Source of the DNA: Asanoa hainanensis
GTDB lineage: Bacteria > Actinomycetota > Actinomycetes > Mycobacteriales > Micromonosporaceae
DNA length: 64,000 nt
NCBI RefSeq assembly: GCF_900188485.1
Contig: NZ_FZPH01000018.1
Coordinates: 1 to 64,000 of the forward strand
Reading direction: 5' to 3'
Of the stretch, positions 17,434 through 26,104 are shown one piece after another; the stretch's first letter is position 1; the number at the start of each line of letters is the position of its first letter. The position numbers and the translations under genes were made by a program. Under the pieces are notes generated by a model. It did not search any database. It was not told where the DNA came from and worked only from the letters and a program-made list of their open reading frames with translations.

Positions 17434-18081
17434 TGCTTTGGCTGGACGCGTGGCGGCCGCCGGCTCTGGCGATGCGGTATCGAGGTCGAGCGCGGTCGGG
17501 CTCTGCGGGCGAGCCGGCGGCTCCGCGCCGACTCGGCTTCCGGACCGGACGCTGGCCCGAATGCTTAGCGTGCTGCCGTCGGCCGTCTCCGATGGCGGTG
17601 CGTGCAGTGCCGGCTTCGAGGCTTCGGGCCTGGTGCTGGAGCGACCGATGGCGGCGCCCGCGCGTTGCGGGTGTGGAGACCGGCGGGTCCGGTGCTGGGA
17701 GCCCGAGCAGGGCGTCTGTGCGCTACGCGGTGCGGAGCTCGCTGGTTGGCCCTTCGTGGCGGCGTCCACCGGCAGGTCGGGTCTTGCGGTCTGGCCCGGG
17801 CGCTCGAGCGGCACGTCGCGGTGCGGCGAGACTCGGAAGCGCCCGCCGGTAATCCGAGCCCAGCAGACGCGCCAGGTGGCACGGAATCCCTGCGGATCCC
17901 AGGTGGACGCGCCTGGTGCGCTCGGGATCGGCGCGGCGTTTGGTCTTGCGGCGCGGGCCTGGCAGCGATGCGGAGCGAGCGGTCCCCGGCGGGAGCGACG
18001 GTCGCGCCCACGACGGACCCGGGAAAGCCGGGTCTGGATCGTTCGCGGTTTGGCTGCCGACCGGACGCGGCCGGGCCGGCT
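17434..18081 (+). other. Long gap without a recognisable gene
   Basis: About 650 bases lie between the terminator and the convergent DUF2631-like gene. Frames are open on both strands, but the translations are Arg/Ser/Gly-rich, lack ribosome sites and resemble nothing known. The right end (about 17955-18045) is a copy of the dispersed repeat. The left part might be degraded coding DNA; I cannot identify a source. Confidence 0.5.
17955..18045 (+). repeat. Dispersed intergenic repeat, copy D (most complete)
   Basis: Reads GCGGGCCTGGCAGCGATGCG, then GGAGCGAGCGGTCCCCGGCG, GGAGCGACGGTCGCGCCCAC and GACGGACCCGGGAAAGCC, ending GGGTCTGGATCG. It contains every block found in the other copies, so it is a good reference. 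It lies next to the 3' end of the convergent small gene at 18082. Confidence 0.65.
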
Positions 18082-18306
18082 TTAGGAGCGTAGGCCGTTG
18101 CGGCGGAGGACGGAGTCGCCGATGACCGCGAGGATCAGGGCGGCGGCGATGCCGTTGAGCCAGATGCGCTCGACGCCGGTGACCTCGTTGTTGCAGAACT
18201 GCATCAGCACCAGTGAGATGGCGACGACGATCGCGCCGATCCGGCCGCCCTTGCGGTGGCCCGGCTTCCTCTGGTCAGGGGCGATGACCGGCTCGTGCTC
18301 TGCCAC
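18082..18306 (-). CDS. Small two-helix membrane protein, DUF2631-like
   Basis: 74 residues from GTG at 18306, chosen because GGAGGAG lies 7 bp upstream; the longer frame would run into the divergent MBL gene. The N-terminus (VAEHEPVIAPDQRKPGHRKGG) is polar and is followed by two helices, IGAIVVAISLVLMQF and LNGIAAALILAVIGDSVL. This matches the short actinobacterial DUF2631 proteins, one of which (Rv2876, from memory) also lies between rlmN and dxr. The function is unknown. It is divergent from the MBL-Rieske gene, with a shared 133-bp promoter region. Confidence 0.7.
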   Translation of the reverse strand: MAEHEPVIAPDQRKPGHRKGGRIGAIVVAISLVLMQFCNNEVTGVERIWLNGIAAALILAVIGDSVLRRNGLRS

Positions 18307-18439
18307 CTCGTGGCTCCTCCCTCGGCTGCGTGCGGAGATCAGTGTGGCACGTCCGTGGCGTCGAGGATCGGGCACCCCGGCTCGTCGGGTAGCGTTTTCG
18401 CCGTACCTGACTCGCTTTTGATCTTGGGGGTTTGCTGCC

Positions 18440-20038
18440 GTGCGAGTGACCGGGACGGGACATGCCTCCATGCGGATCGACACCCCAGCGGGGAGCATCC
18501 TGTGTGATCCATGGGTGAATCCGGCCTATTTCGCCTCGTGGTTCCCCTTCCCCGACAACTCGCTGCTCGACTGGGAGACGCTCGGCCAGGTCGACTACCT
18601 GTACCTGAGCCACCTGCACCGCGACCACTTCGACGCCGCGCACCTGCGGCGGTTCGTGTCGAAGAAGGCGCGCGTGTTGCTGCCGGAGTACCCGACCAGC
18701 GAGCTCGAGGACCAGCTCCGCGAGTTGGGCTTCACTGACTTCATCAAGACCGTGTCGGAGGAGGTTCTCGAGCTCGACGGCGGTCTGAAGGTCATGATCC
18801 AGGCGCTGACGTCGCCGACGGACGGGCCGATCGGTGACTCCTCTCTGTGGGTCGAGTACGACGGCGTGCGGCTGCTCAACCAGAACGACGCCCGGCCGAC
18901 CGACCTGGCGCTCTTCGAGTCGCTGGGCCACGTGCACGCGCACATGCTGCAGTTCTCGGGCGCGATCTGGTACCCGATGGTCTACGAGCTGCCCCAAGCC
19001 GCCAAGACCGCGTTCGGCAAGCAGAAGCGGGACCGGCAGTTCGACCGGACCTGGCGCTACATCGACGACCTGAAGGCGTCGCACGTCTTCCCGATCGCCG
19101 GGCCGCCGTGCTTCCTGGACGACGAGCTGTGGCAGTTCAACGACATCTTCGGCGACGAGGGCAACATCTTCCCGGACCAGTCGGTCTTCATGAAGGAGTA
19201 CGCCAAGGTCGGCGGCACCAACGGCGTCGTCCTCCTGCCCGGCAGCGTCTCGGAGATCACCGAGACCTCGATCGAGACGACACACCCGACCGACGTCGAC
19301 GAGTTCTTCGCCAACAAGGTCGCGCACCTCGAGGAGATGCGGGAGCGCAAGCGCCCGATCATCGAGGCCGAGAAGGCGTCGTGGCGGCACCCCGAGATCG
19401 ACGTGCTCAAGGAGATGAAGCGGCGGATCGAGCCGCTCCTCGAAGAGTCGATCTACCTGGCCAAGGGCGTCGGGGGACCGGTCCGCTTCGACCTGGTCGG
19501 CTACGACGGCGACGCGGTCGAGTCGATCGTGGTGGACTTCCCGGGCAAGGAGGTCCGGCGGTACGCGGACGAGAAGGTCCGCTACCGCTTCCGCACCGAG
19601 CGCGCGCTCATCGAACACCTCCTTTTCATCGACGAGGTCGACTGGGTCAACTCGCTGTTCCTCTCGTGCCGCTTCTCCGCGGCGCGGATCGGGCAGTACA
19701 ACGAGTTCGTCTACGCCTTCTTCAAGTGCCTGTCCGAGGAGCGGCTGCAGTACGCCGAGGGCTGGTACGACGAGCACGAGCGCACCACCGACGCCGAGGA
19801 CATCACCCTCGGCGACTGGGTCGTGCAGCGGCGCTGCCCGCACCTGAAGGCCGACCTCACCCGCTTCGGCATCGTCGACGGCGACCAGCTGACCTGCCAG
19901 CTGCACGGGTGGCGGTTCGACCTGCCGAGCGGGCGCTGCCTCACCGGCGTCGGCCACCAGATCCGCGCACGCCGCGCCGGCGAACCGGCACCGGCCACGG
20001 ACGGCGACACACCCGAAGCGGCGGCTACGCCGGCCTAG
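18440..20038 (+). CDS. Metallo-beta-lactamase-fold protein with C-terminal Rieske domain
   Basis: 532 residues from GTG. Residues 1-~240 are an MBL-type hydrolase: a VTGTGHASMRI start, LSHLHRDHFD near residue 57 (metal motif HxHxDH) and a later LNQNDARPTD. The C-terminus has a complete Rieske [2Fe-2S] site, CPH at about 466 and CQLH at about 486 (CxH-x17-CxxH), within a sequence ending HGWRFDLPSGRC. The middle ~200 residues are helical and unassigned. MBL plus Rieske occurs in CMP-Neu5Ac hydroxylase, but there the Rieske part is N-terminal. The substrate is unknown; an iron-dependent hydroxylase or hydrolase acting on a charged metabolite is possible. Confidence 0.82.
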   Translation: MRVTGTGHASMRIDTPAGSILCDPWVNPAYFASWFPFPDNSLLDWETLGQVDYLYLSHLHRDHFDAAHLRRFVSKKARVLLPEYPTSELEDQLRELGFTDFIKTVSEEVLELDGGLKVMIQALTSPTDGPIGDSSLWVEYDGVRLLNQNDARPTDLALFESLGHVHAHMLQFSGAIWYPMVYELPQAAKTAFGKQKRDRQFDRTWRYIDDLKASHVFPIAGPPCFLDDELWQFNDIFGDEGNIFPDQSVFMKEYAKVGGTNGVVLLPGSVSEITETSIETTHPTDVDEFFANKVAHLEEMRERKRPIIEAEKASWRHPEIDVLKEMKRRIEPLLEESIYLAKGVGGPVRFDLVGYDGDAVESIVVDFPGKEVRRYADEKVRYRFRTERALIEHLLFIDEVDWVNSLFLSCRFSAARIGQYNEFVYAFFKCLSEERLQYAEGWYDEHERTTDAEDITLGDWVVQRRCPHLKADLTRFGIVDGDQLTCQLHGWRFDLPSGRCLTGVGHQIRARRAGEPAPATDGDTPEAAATPA

Positions 20039-20210
20039 CCGGTGTCGGCCGCGGGCGTTGACGCTTCCGGAGCGGCGGCTGTGCCGGTCGGTCCAGGCGG
20101 TACCGACCCACGGACAGCGACGCACCCGCGTCGACAGCGCACGCCGCCCGAGGCCGCATCCGCCGCGGACAGTGACGCCGCCGGAGCCGCGGTAACGGCG
20201 GTCGGGCTGG

Positions 20211-20699
20211 TCAGCGGAGTAGGAAGGCTAGCTCCGTCTCCCATTTGTCGACCGGCACCTCGGCCGGGTTGGAGTTGTAGGTCTCTAGTCGGCAGCGCCA
20301 GACGTCGCCGGCGGGGGAGTCGTGGTGGTCGAACTCCAGGTGGCGGCCGTGTGCCCAGCCGAGGAGGTTGGCGGTCACGTCCAGGAGCTCGTCGGGGTGG
20401 CCGACGTGGGTGACGGTCACGTAGCGGCCCGCGGGTAGGACGTCGGCGAAGATCTCGCCGCTGCAGGCGACGGGCATGTTGACCGGGACGCCGGCCTCGA
20501 TCTCGAGGTCGCCGGCCATGTCGATCACGTTGTATTTGAGGAACGGTGGGCCGACCGGCGCGATGCCGCGTTGCCTCAGGAACGTGAACAGATCAGGGAT
20601 GCGGTCGGCGATGTCGGCGATCGAACTCATCGTCACCGTGCGCTTGATGGCGATGTAGTCCTGCGCCGGACGGTCGGTCACGGTGGGCTCGGTGGTCAC
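20211..20699 (-). CDS. GyrI-like small-molecule-binding domain protein
   Basis: 162 residues from GTG at 20699, which has AAAGGA upstream; the much longer open frame to 21203 runs into tetR on the same strand and is not coding. It is a stand-alone GyrI-like/effector-binding fold: RTVTMSSIADIADRIPDLFTF, then a DVLPAGRYVTVTHVGHPDEL strand-turn and the C-terminal VDKWETELAFLLR. Such domains bind hydrophobic drugs in BmrR-type regulators or act alone. It sits just behind a TetR gene divergent from an MMPL exporter, which fits a ligand-sensing or drug-binding role (inference). Confidence 0.75.
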   Translation of the reverse strand: MTTEPTVTDRPAQDYIAIKRTVTMSSIADIADRIPDLFTFLRQRGIAPVGPPFLKYNVIDMAGDLEIEAGVPVNMPVACSGEIFADVLPAGRYVTVTHVGHPDELLDVTANLLGWAHGRHLEFDHHDSPAGDVWRCRLETYNSNPAEVPVDKWETELAFLLR

Positions 20700-20788
20700 G
20701 GCCGGTCCTTTCGTGGTGGCTCGATGCGACCGGACCATTATGTGCGGGGGCTCCGACAGAAACGCCGCCGTGCGTACGCCCGAGTGGG

Positions 20789-21556
20789 TCAGCTCTTGTC
20801 GCTCTGTCCCGTGAACTGGCCGACGAAGGAGTGCAGCTCCATCTCGAACAGCGCGCCCGGATCGGACACCGCCCACCGCAGATGATGGAAGACCTCCATG
20901 GACACCAGCCCGTAGAGCCGTGACCAGCCGCTCAGGAACGCCCACGCCACCTCGATCGGCACCTCTTCGCCGTGGCCGGCGCGCAACGGCTCCAGGTGGG
21001 CCGCCAGGCGCTCCTCCATCATCGAGCGGGGCGGGGTGGGGTACTGCTCGCGGAGCCAGAGCGCGTTGATCGTCTCCATGAACGGGCGCCCGAACTCGAC
21101 GCCCGGATGGTGCTCGTCGTCGCAGCTCTCCTGGAAGGCGACGATGCCGGGCAGCGGGCTGCCGAGGATCAAGGCGAACTCGGCGGGGTGCGCGACCGAC
21201 CACTCGCGGAACGCCCTGGCCATCGCCATGATCTGCGCGACCGGATCATCGCCGGCGTCGTGCTTGGCGGCCGAGACGACCTCGGACAGCTCGATGTAGA
21301 GGTCGCCCGCGAGCGCTTCGACGAGCGCGTCGAGGCTGTCGAAATAGCGATAGATCGCGGGCGCGGTCATGCCCATCTCGCGGGCGATCGCGCGCAGGGA
21401 GATGGCGTCCGGGCCTCCGGTGACCAGCAGCCGCCGGGCCTCGTCCTTGATCTCGGTGAGAGTCGAGGTGCGGAGGCGCTCACGGCGTGTCGGCGCGCTC
21501 AAACGCGAACTCCCTTGACTCCCGGGAACACCGTTGCCATAGTTAACGGCGTTCAT
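20789..21556 (-). CDS. TetR family regulator
   Basis: 255 residues from ATG 21556, whose AGGAG is embedded in an inverted-repeat-rich promoter. The N-terminal HTH is clear: TLTEIKDEARRLLVTGGPDAISL then RAIAREMGMTAPAIYRYFDS. The C-terminal ligand domain resembles the WHG type common in actinobacteria. It is divergent from the MMPL exporter 46 bp away, the standard layout in which the regulator represses the pump and itself. The operator candidates AACGGCGTT and AACGCTGTT overlap its ribosome site and start. Confidence 0.88.
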   Translation of the reverse strand: MNAVNYGNGVPGSQGSSRLSAPTRRERLRTSTLTEIKDEARRLLVTGGPDAISLRAIAREMGMTAPAIYRYFDSLDALVEALAGDLYIELSEVVSAAKHDAGDDPVAQIMAMARAFREWSVAHPAEFALILGSPLPGIVAFQESCDDEHHPGVEFGRPFMETINALWLREQYPTPPRSMMEERLAAHLEPLRAGHGEEVPIEVAWAFLSGWSRLYGLVSMEVFHHLRWAVSDPGALFEMELHSFVGQFTGQSDKS

Positions 21557-21571
21557 TCTCCTAACGCTGTT
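21545..21571. promoter_or_regulatory. Candidate TetR operator between tetR and MMPL genes
   Basis: Two related near-palindromic 9-mers, AACGGCGTT (21545-21553) and AACGCTGTT (21563-21571), start 18 bp apart. They cover the tetR ribosome site and start codon and lie 32-58 bp before the exporter ATG. A bound TetR dimer here would block both genes. Confidence 0.5.
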
Positions 21572-21602
21572 CGTAGTTTGGCACAGATCTCTGGGGGGAT
21601 CC

Positions 21603-23780
21603 ATGTTCGCATGGTGGGGGCGGGCGGTGGTCCGGTTCCGTTGGCTCGTGCTGGCCGCCGCGGCGGCGTTGGTGCTGGTGGGGGCGGCCTGGGGCACGGG
21701 TGTGTTCGGCGCGTTGACGGGCGGTGGGTTCGACGACCCGAAGTCCGAGTCGACGCAGTTCCGCGACCGCACGATCGCCGAGCTGGGCAACCAGGATGTC
21801 GACGTGCTGGTGCTCTATTCCGACGCGACCGCGGCCGTCGACGACCCCGGGTTCCGCGACCCGGTGACCGCGACGCTGGCCAAGGTCCGGGCGTTGCCTG
21901 AGGTCGCGAGCGTGACCAGCTTCTACGACACCCAGTCGCCGGCGCTGGTCTCGGGGGACCGGCACGCCACCTACGCGATGGTCCAGCTCAAGGCCATCGA
22001 CCCGGACGGGAAGACCAGCGCGTACGAGACGATCGAGCCGGCGTTGACCGCACCTGGCATCACCACGCGCACGGGCGGCACGATCCCGTTCCTCCACGAG
22101 GCCAACAAGCAGACGAGCGAAGACCTGGCCCGGGCTGAGATGTTCTCGCTCCCGGTGCTGCTGGTCCTGCTCGTGCTGATCTTCGGTGGCCTGGCCGCCG
22201 CGGCCACCCCGTTGATGATCGGCGGCATCGCGATCCTGGGGTCACTGGTCGTCGTCCGGCTGATCAACATGGTCACCGACGTGTCCGTCTTCGCGGTCAA
22301 CATCATCACGCTGATCGGGCTGGGTATGGCGGTCGACTATGCGCTGTTCATCGTCAGTCGATTCCGCGAGGAGTTGGCCGCCGGGCACGAGCCGCCCGCG
22401 GCGATCGGGCGGACCATGGCCACCGCCGGTCGCACCGTCCTGGTCTCCGGCCTGACCATCGCGCTCGCGCTGGCCAGTCTGCTGATCTTCCCGCAGTCGT
22501 TTCTGCGCTCGATGGGCTTCGGCGGGCTGGCCGCCGTGCTGGTCGCGATGCTGGCGGCACTGACGGCGCTGCCGGCCCTGCTGGCCGTGCTCGGTCACCG
22601 GGTCAACGCACTACGCATCCCGCTGCCCTGGCGGCGCGGGCCGGAGCACACCGGCGGTGACGGTGCCTGGGCCCGGATCGCGCGGAGCGTGATGCGCCGA
22701 CCCATCGTGTACGCGGCCGGCGTCGTCGTGGTCCTCGCCGTCCTCGCCTCACCCGTCCTGCGGATCAGCTTCGGGGGCTTCGACGAGCGGGTGCTGCCGC
22801 CTGGCTCCGAGCCGCGGGTGGTGTCCGACGCGATCAGCGCCGACTTCGCCGGTGGCACGGTCGGGCCGATCGAGGTGCTGGTGTCCGGCGGCGGCCAGGC
22901 CGAGGCGCAGCGGCTGGCCTCGACCGTGACCGGCCTGCCGGACGTGACCGGGGTCCAGGTGACCGCGTCGGAGGGGGCGTCGTCGCTGCTCACCGTCACC
23001 TACCACGGTGAGTCGACCGGTGACGCGGCCCAGGGCGTCGTGCGGGCGATCCGTGACCTGCCGGCGCCCGACGGCGTCGACATCCTGGTCGGTGGTCGCA
23101 CCGCGGCTGACATCGACCTGATCGACAGCCTGGTCGCGCACCTGCCGTGGATGGCATTGATCATGGCCTTGGCGACGCTGATCCTGCTGTTCCTGGCGTT
23201 CGGCTCGATCGTCCTGCCGATCAAGGCGGTCCTGATGAACCTCGTCTCGATCGGCGCCTCGTTCGGCGTGGTCGTCTGGGTCTTCCAGGACGGGCATTTC
23301 GCCGACTTCCTCGGGTTCACGCCGACCGGCTTCATCGAACCCAGCAACCCGATCCTGATGCTGGCCGTCCTGTTCGGGTTGGCGACCGACTATGAGGTCT
23401 TCCTGCTGTCCCGGGTACGCGAGGAGTGGGACCGCACCGGCGACAACACGGCGTCGGTGGCGTCTGGCCTCCAACACACCGGCCGGATCATCACGGCGGC
23501 CGCCTTGCTGCTGACGGTGGTCGTGGCGGGCTTCGCCAGCGGCGGCATCGCCTTCATCAAGCTGATCGGCGTCGGCATGATCGTGGCCATCATCGTCGAC
23601 GCGACGCTGGTCCGACTACTTCTCGTCCCGGCGACGATGCGACTACTCGGCCGCTGGAACTGGTGGGCGCCGGGACCGTTCGGCGCGGTCTACCGCCGGT
23701 TCGGCATCCGTGAGCTCGACCCCCACCCGGACGCGGCGGCCAAGGAGGACGCCCTGACGGCCAGTGGCCGCGCGGGCTGA
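21603..23780 (+). CDS. MMPL/RND family transporter
   Basis: 725 residues in the MmpL layout: TM1 at about 13-34, an extracytoplasmic loop, TM cluster at about 180-330, TM7 near 372, a second loop, and TM8-12 at about 505-670. The pseudo-symmetric loops carry GMAVDYALFIVSRFREEL and GLATDYEVFLLSRVREEW, with the Asp/Tyr pairs that relay protons. Relatives export lipids, siderophores or drugs. GGGGGAT precedes the ATG. It is divergent from tetR, so it is probably induced by a TetR ligand. The C-terminus is short and lacks the extra domain of large mycobacterial MmpLs. Confidence 0.92.
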   Translation: MFAWWGRAVVRFRWLVLAAAAALVLVGAAWGTGVFGALTGGGFDDPKSESTQFRDRTIAELGNQDVDVLVLYSDATAAVDDPGFRDPVTATLAKVRALPEVASVTSFYDTQSPALVSGDRHATYAMVQLKAIDPDGKTSAYETIEPALTAPGITTRTGGTIPFLHEANKQTSEDLARAEMFSLPVLLVLLVLIFGGLAAAATPLMIGGIAILGSLVVVRLINMVTDVSVFAVNIITLIGLGMAVDYALFIVSRFREELAAGHEPPAAIGRTMATAGRTVLVSGLTIALALASLLIFPQSFLRSMGFGGLAAVLVAMLAALTALPALLAVLGHRVNALRIPLPWRRGPEHTGGDGAWARIARSVMRRPIVYAAGVVVVLAVLASPVLRISFGGFDERVLPPGSEPRVVSDAISADFAGGTVGPIEVLVSGGGQAEAQRLASTVTGLPDVTGVQVTASEGASSLLTVTYHGESTGDAAQGVVRAIRDLPAPDGVDILVGGRTAADIDLIDSLVAHLPWMALIMALATLILLFLAFGSIVLPIKAVLMNLVSIGASFGVVVWVFQDGHFADFLGFTPTGFIEPSNPILMLAVLFGLATDYEVFLLSRVREEWDRTGDNTASVASGLQHTGRIITAAALLLTVVVAGFASGGIAFIKLIGVGMIVAIIVDATLVRLLLVPATMRLLGRWNWWAPGPFGAVYRRFGIRELDPHPDAAAKEDALTASGRAG

Positions 23781-23820
23781 CAACCCGCTTGCCCCGCGGG
23801 TGTGCGCCGGAGGCGGGCCC

Positions 23821-24002
23821 GCGTGCTACGGGCCAGACCACTTGGTCTTTCTGGCTAGGCCGCGCGGGTCAGTGCCAGGGCCTGCGTGCGACGGGCCGGA
23901 CCACGTGGTCGATCTGGTTGGGTCGCGCGGGTCCGTGCCAGGGCCGGCGTGTTAAGGGCCGGACCACGTGGTCGATCTGGTTCAGGCCGCGCGAGCCGCT
24001 GC
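23821..24002. repeat. Three 63-bp tandem repeats carrying GACCACGTGGTC palindromes
   Basis: Units start at 23821, 23884 and 23947, each opening GCGTG. Units two and three contain the perfect 12-bp palindrome GACCACGTGGTC followed by GATCTGGTT. Unit one has the decayed form GACCACTTGGTC. CGCGCGGGTC...GTGCCAGGGCC links units. The array fills the gap between the convergent MMPL and YihY genes and runs about 20 bp into the latter's 3' end. The period is a multiple of three. Confidence 0.8.
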
Positions 24003-24818
24003 CGCATGACGCTCGGCGAGGGTCTTGCTGAGTGCGAGCGTTCCGGAATACCCGGCCAGCACGATGACGTGGAACAGGTAGAGCCAGAGCAGCACCGCCA
24101 CTGCGGCCCCGACCGCGTCGAAGCCACCGAAAGGAATGCCTAGGTCCAGCGGGAAGGAGGTGAACAGGACGAACCCATGCAGGAAGCCGGACAGGTTGGC
24201 GGCCGTGAACGAACCCACCAGGCAGGTGGAGCGCCAGTCGGGTCGGCCGGGGCCGACAACCCGGTACACCCAGATCAGCACGGGCGTCAGGACCAGCCAA
24301 ACGGCCAGGAACGACAGGACCACGCCTAGCACCACCGACCAGCCACCGCGGCGGACCAGGCCCGTCGTGTAGGGCAACGCGGCGATGGTGGCGAGCACCA
24401 GTGCGGGCGTCGGCGCGAGCAACGGCAGCAACAGCAGGCGGCCGCGCCAACCCACCAGGCGTTCCGTGCCGGGCTCCGCCGCCGACACGAACGCCCGCCG
24501 CAGGCCCTCGCCGTAGAACGAGGCTGGCAGCAGGGCCGCGAGAGCCAGCAATGGTGTCAGCGTGAGGCCACCCTCGACCAGCGCGGCCGCCGCCCGGTCG
24601 GCGCCGATCGATGCGGGCAGGGTGTCCGTCGCGTACGCGGTCAGTCGACGCACCCGGTCAGCACCGACCACGAGGCCGGTGAGCCAGAGTGCGAGGAGCG
24701 AGACCGGGACGATCGCGATCGCGCCGTAGAACGTGATGGCGGCCGCGTGCAGCGACAGGTCCCGGCCACGCAAGGGGGCGAACGCGGCTCGCGCCACCCT
24801 TCCCAGGCCCTCGATCAT
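23982..24818 (-). CDS. YihY/BrkB-like inner membrane protein
   Basis: 278 residues from ATG 24818, with GAGGG upstream; the open frame to 24860 adds an unlikely polar leader. The start LGRVARAAFAPLRGRDLSLH leads into AAAITFYGAIAIVPVSLLAL, the usual YihY/virulence-factor-BrkB opening with its conserved small-residue helix. About six TM helices follow, ending in the GFDAVGAAVAVLLWLYLFHV segment. The family's function is not settled (it was once mis-named RNase BN). The 3' end overlaps the 63-bp repeat array, which supplies its last codons. Confidence 0.85.
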   Translation of the reverse strand: MIEGLGRVARAAFAPLRGRDLSLHAAAITFYGAIAIVPVSLLALWLTGLVVGADRVRRLTAYATDTLPASIGADRAAAALVEGGLTLTPLLALAALLPASFYGEGLRRAFVSAAEPGTERLVGWRGRLLLLPLLAPTPALVLATIAALPYTTGLVRRGGWSVVLGVVLSFLAVWLVLTPVLIWVYRVVGPGRPDWRSTCLVGSFTAANLSGFLHGFVLFTSFPLDLGIPFGGFDAVGAAVAVLLWLYLFHVIVLAGYSGTLALSKTLAERHAAAARAA

Positions 24819-24868
24819 GCCCTCACTTTCCCCGGAAGGGCGACCGGCACTCCCTAACATCCCTGGAC

Positions 24869-25405
24869 ATGACGGTCTTCGAGACGGATCGCCTGATCGT
24901 TCGGCAGTGGACCGAGAGCGACGCCGACGTCGCTCGGGTCTTCGACATGCTGTCCCGCTGGGAGGTTGCCCAGTGGCTCGGTGCCCGGCCGCGTGTGCTC
25001 GAGAGCCCGAGCGAGGCGTTGGCCGTCGTCCGGCGGTGGCGGGACCGGAGCGACGACCTGCACGGGATCTGGGCGGTCGACGTCCGTGACACCGGCGCCA
25101 CGGCCGGCTCGGTGCTCGTCGTGCCCTTGCCCGGCGTCGACAACGAGCCGAGCGACGACATCGAGGTCGGCTGGCATCTGCATCCGGACTCGTGGGGGCA
25201 CGGCTACGCGACGGAATCAGCGCGCGCGGCCATCGACCGCGTGTTCGCGGCCGGCCTCCAGGAGATCTACGCGGTCATCCGGGAAGGCAACGCGCCCTCG
25301 GTCGCCGTCGCTCACCGGCTGGGCATGGCCTCGGTCGGAACCCGGACAACCTGGTACGGCGGAATCGAACTGGACACCTACCGGCTCTCGGCCGGCGATC
25401 GCTGA
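24869..25405 (+). CDS. GNAT N-acetyltransferase (RimJ/RimL type)
   Basis: 178 residues starting TVFETDRLIVRQWTESDA, the classic RimJ/RimL beginning. The acetyl-CoA loop is in HPDSWGHGYATESARAAI (equivalent to the Q/RxxGxG/A motif) and the last strands include AHRLGMASVG. It acetylates an alpha-amino or small-molecule amine of unknown identity in the cytoplasm. It is divergent from the YihY gene, with 50 bp between starts. Nothing in the flanks indicates the substrate. Confidence 0.88.
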   Translation: MTVFETDRLIVRQWTESDADVARVFDMLSRWEVAQWLGARPRVLESPSEALAVVRRWRDRSDDLHGIWAVDVRDTGATAGSVLVVPLPGVDNEPSDDIEVGWHLHPDSWGHGYATESARAAIDRVFAAGLQEIYAVIREGNAPSVAVAHRLGMASVGTRTTWYGGIELDTYRLSAGDR

Positions 25406-25565
25406 CCGGACCGGCCGACCGCCGCGAGCCGCCACCTGCGGCCGCGGGCGGGCACCTGCCGCGGGCCGTCACCTGCGGCCTCGAGCGGCCTCGAGCCGCA
25501 GCGCACCGGCGGCAGATCGCTGACCGGGCACCCGCCGGACCAGGCAGCCGATCTACCCTCCTCCG

Positions 25566-26090
25566 GTGCGCATCGTCATCGTCGCCGCCCCGGATCCCCG
25601 GCGGCCCGTCGCGGCCCTCCGCCACGTGTCGCGCTGGGTGTTCCGTAGCTTCTGGGCCGTGGGACTGCTGGTGCTCGCGCTCGGCATCGTCGCCATCGCG
25701 GTGCTGGACGGCGGCGACCTGGCGCTCGACGCCGCGATCATCGTCATCGGGTTGGTGCTGCTGGCGTCGCCAAGCTTCATGGTGGCGTCGGTGCGACGGC
25801 AGCAGCGGGCGACCGCCGGCATGACCATCGAGTACGAGTTCGACGAGGACGGCGTCCTGCGGCGCTACGACGACGGCGAGTCGCGCATGCCCTGGACGGC
25901 ACTGCTGCGTGCGGAGATCTTCTCGAACACGCTGCTGCTGTTCCAGGCGCGGAACCAGTACATCCCGGTGCCGATCGGGGCCCTGTCCAGCACTGACCGC
26001 GCCGACCTGCGCGACCTGCTGGAGCGGCACGGCCTTCTGCCACCTCCCCGCGCCGGCCTGTGGACAACTTCGGACCCCGCGTCCCGATAG
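25566..26090 (+). CDS. YcxB-like membrane protein
   Basis: 174 residues from GTG at 25566. There are two adjacent TM helices (about 28-50 and 54-74), then a cytoplasmic beta-rich domain ([39 protein letters not shown]). This arrangement is that of YcxB-like proteins, a family without known function. The gap before it (25406-25565) contains short repeats of CACCTGCGGCC and GGCCTCGAG. It ends 14 bp before the dxr start and may be cotranscribed with dxr. Confidence 0.6.
   Translation: MRIVIVAAPDPRRPVAALRHVSRWVFRSFWAVGLLVLALGIVAIAVLDGGDLALDAAIIVIGLVLLASPSFMVASVRRQQRATAGMTIEYEFDEDGVLRRYDDGESRMPWTALLRAEIFSNTLLLFQARNQYIPVPIGALSSTDRADLRDLLERHGLLPPPRAGLWTTSDPASR
26059..26067 (-). promoter_or_regulatory. 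DnaA-box-like 9-mer (TTGTCCACA on minus strand)
   Basis: TGTGGACAA on the given strand, inside the last codons of the YcxB-like gene and about 40 bp before the dxr start. It is an exact match to the 9-mer near yraN. An isolated copy may be chance or may touch dxr transcription. Confidence 0.3.
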
Positions 26091-26104
26091 GGGAGAATGA
26101 CCGA

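Noticed and set aside
17423-18085. 220-codon open frame in the gap after the DivIVA-like gene
   Set aside because: The translation is Arg/Ser/Gly-rich without any domain, has no ribosome site, and ends in dispersed repeat sequence; open frames of this length are common by chance at this GC content.
21603-23780. Part of a siderophore or lipid biosynthetic cluster
   Set aside because: No polyketide, NRPS or acyltransferase genes flank the MMPL gene; only a TetR and a GyrI-like protein do.
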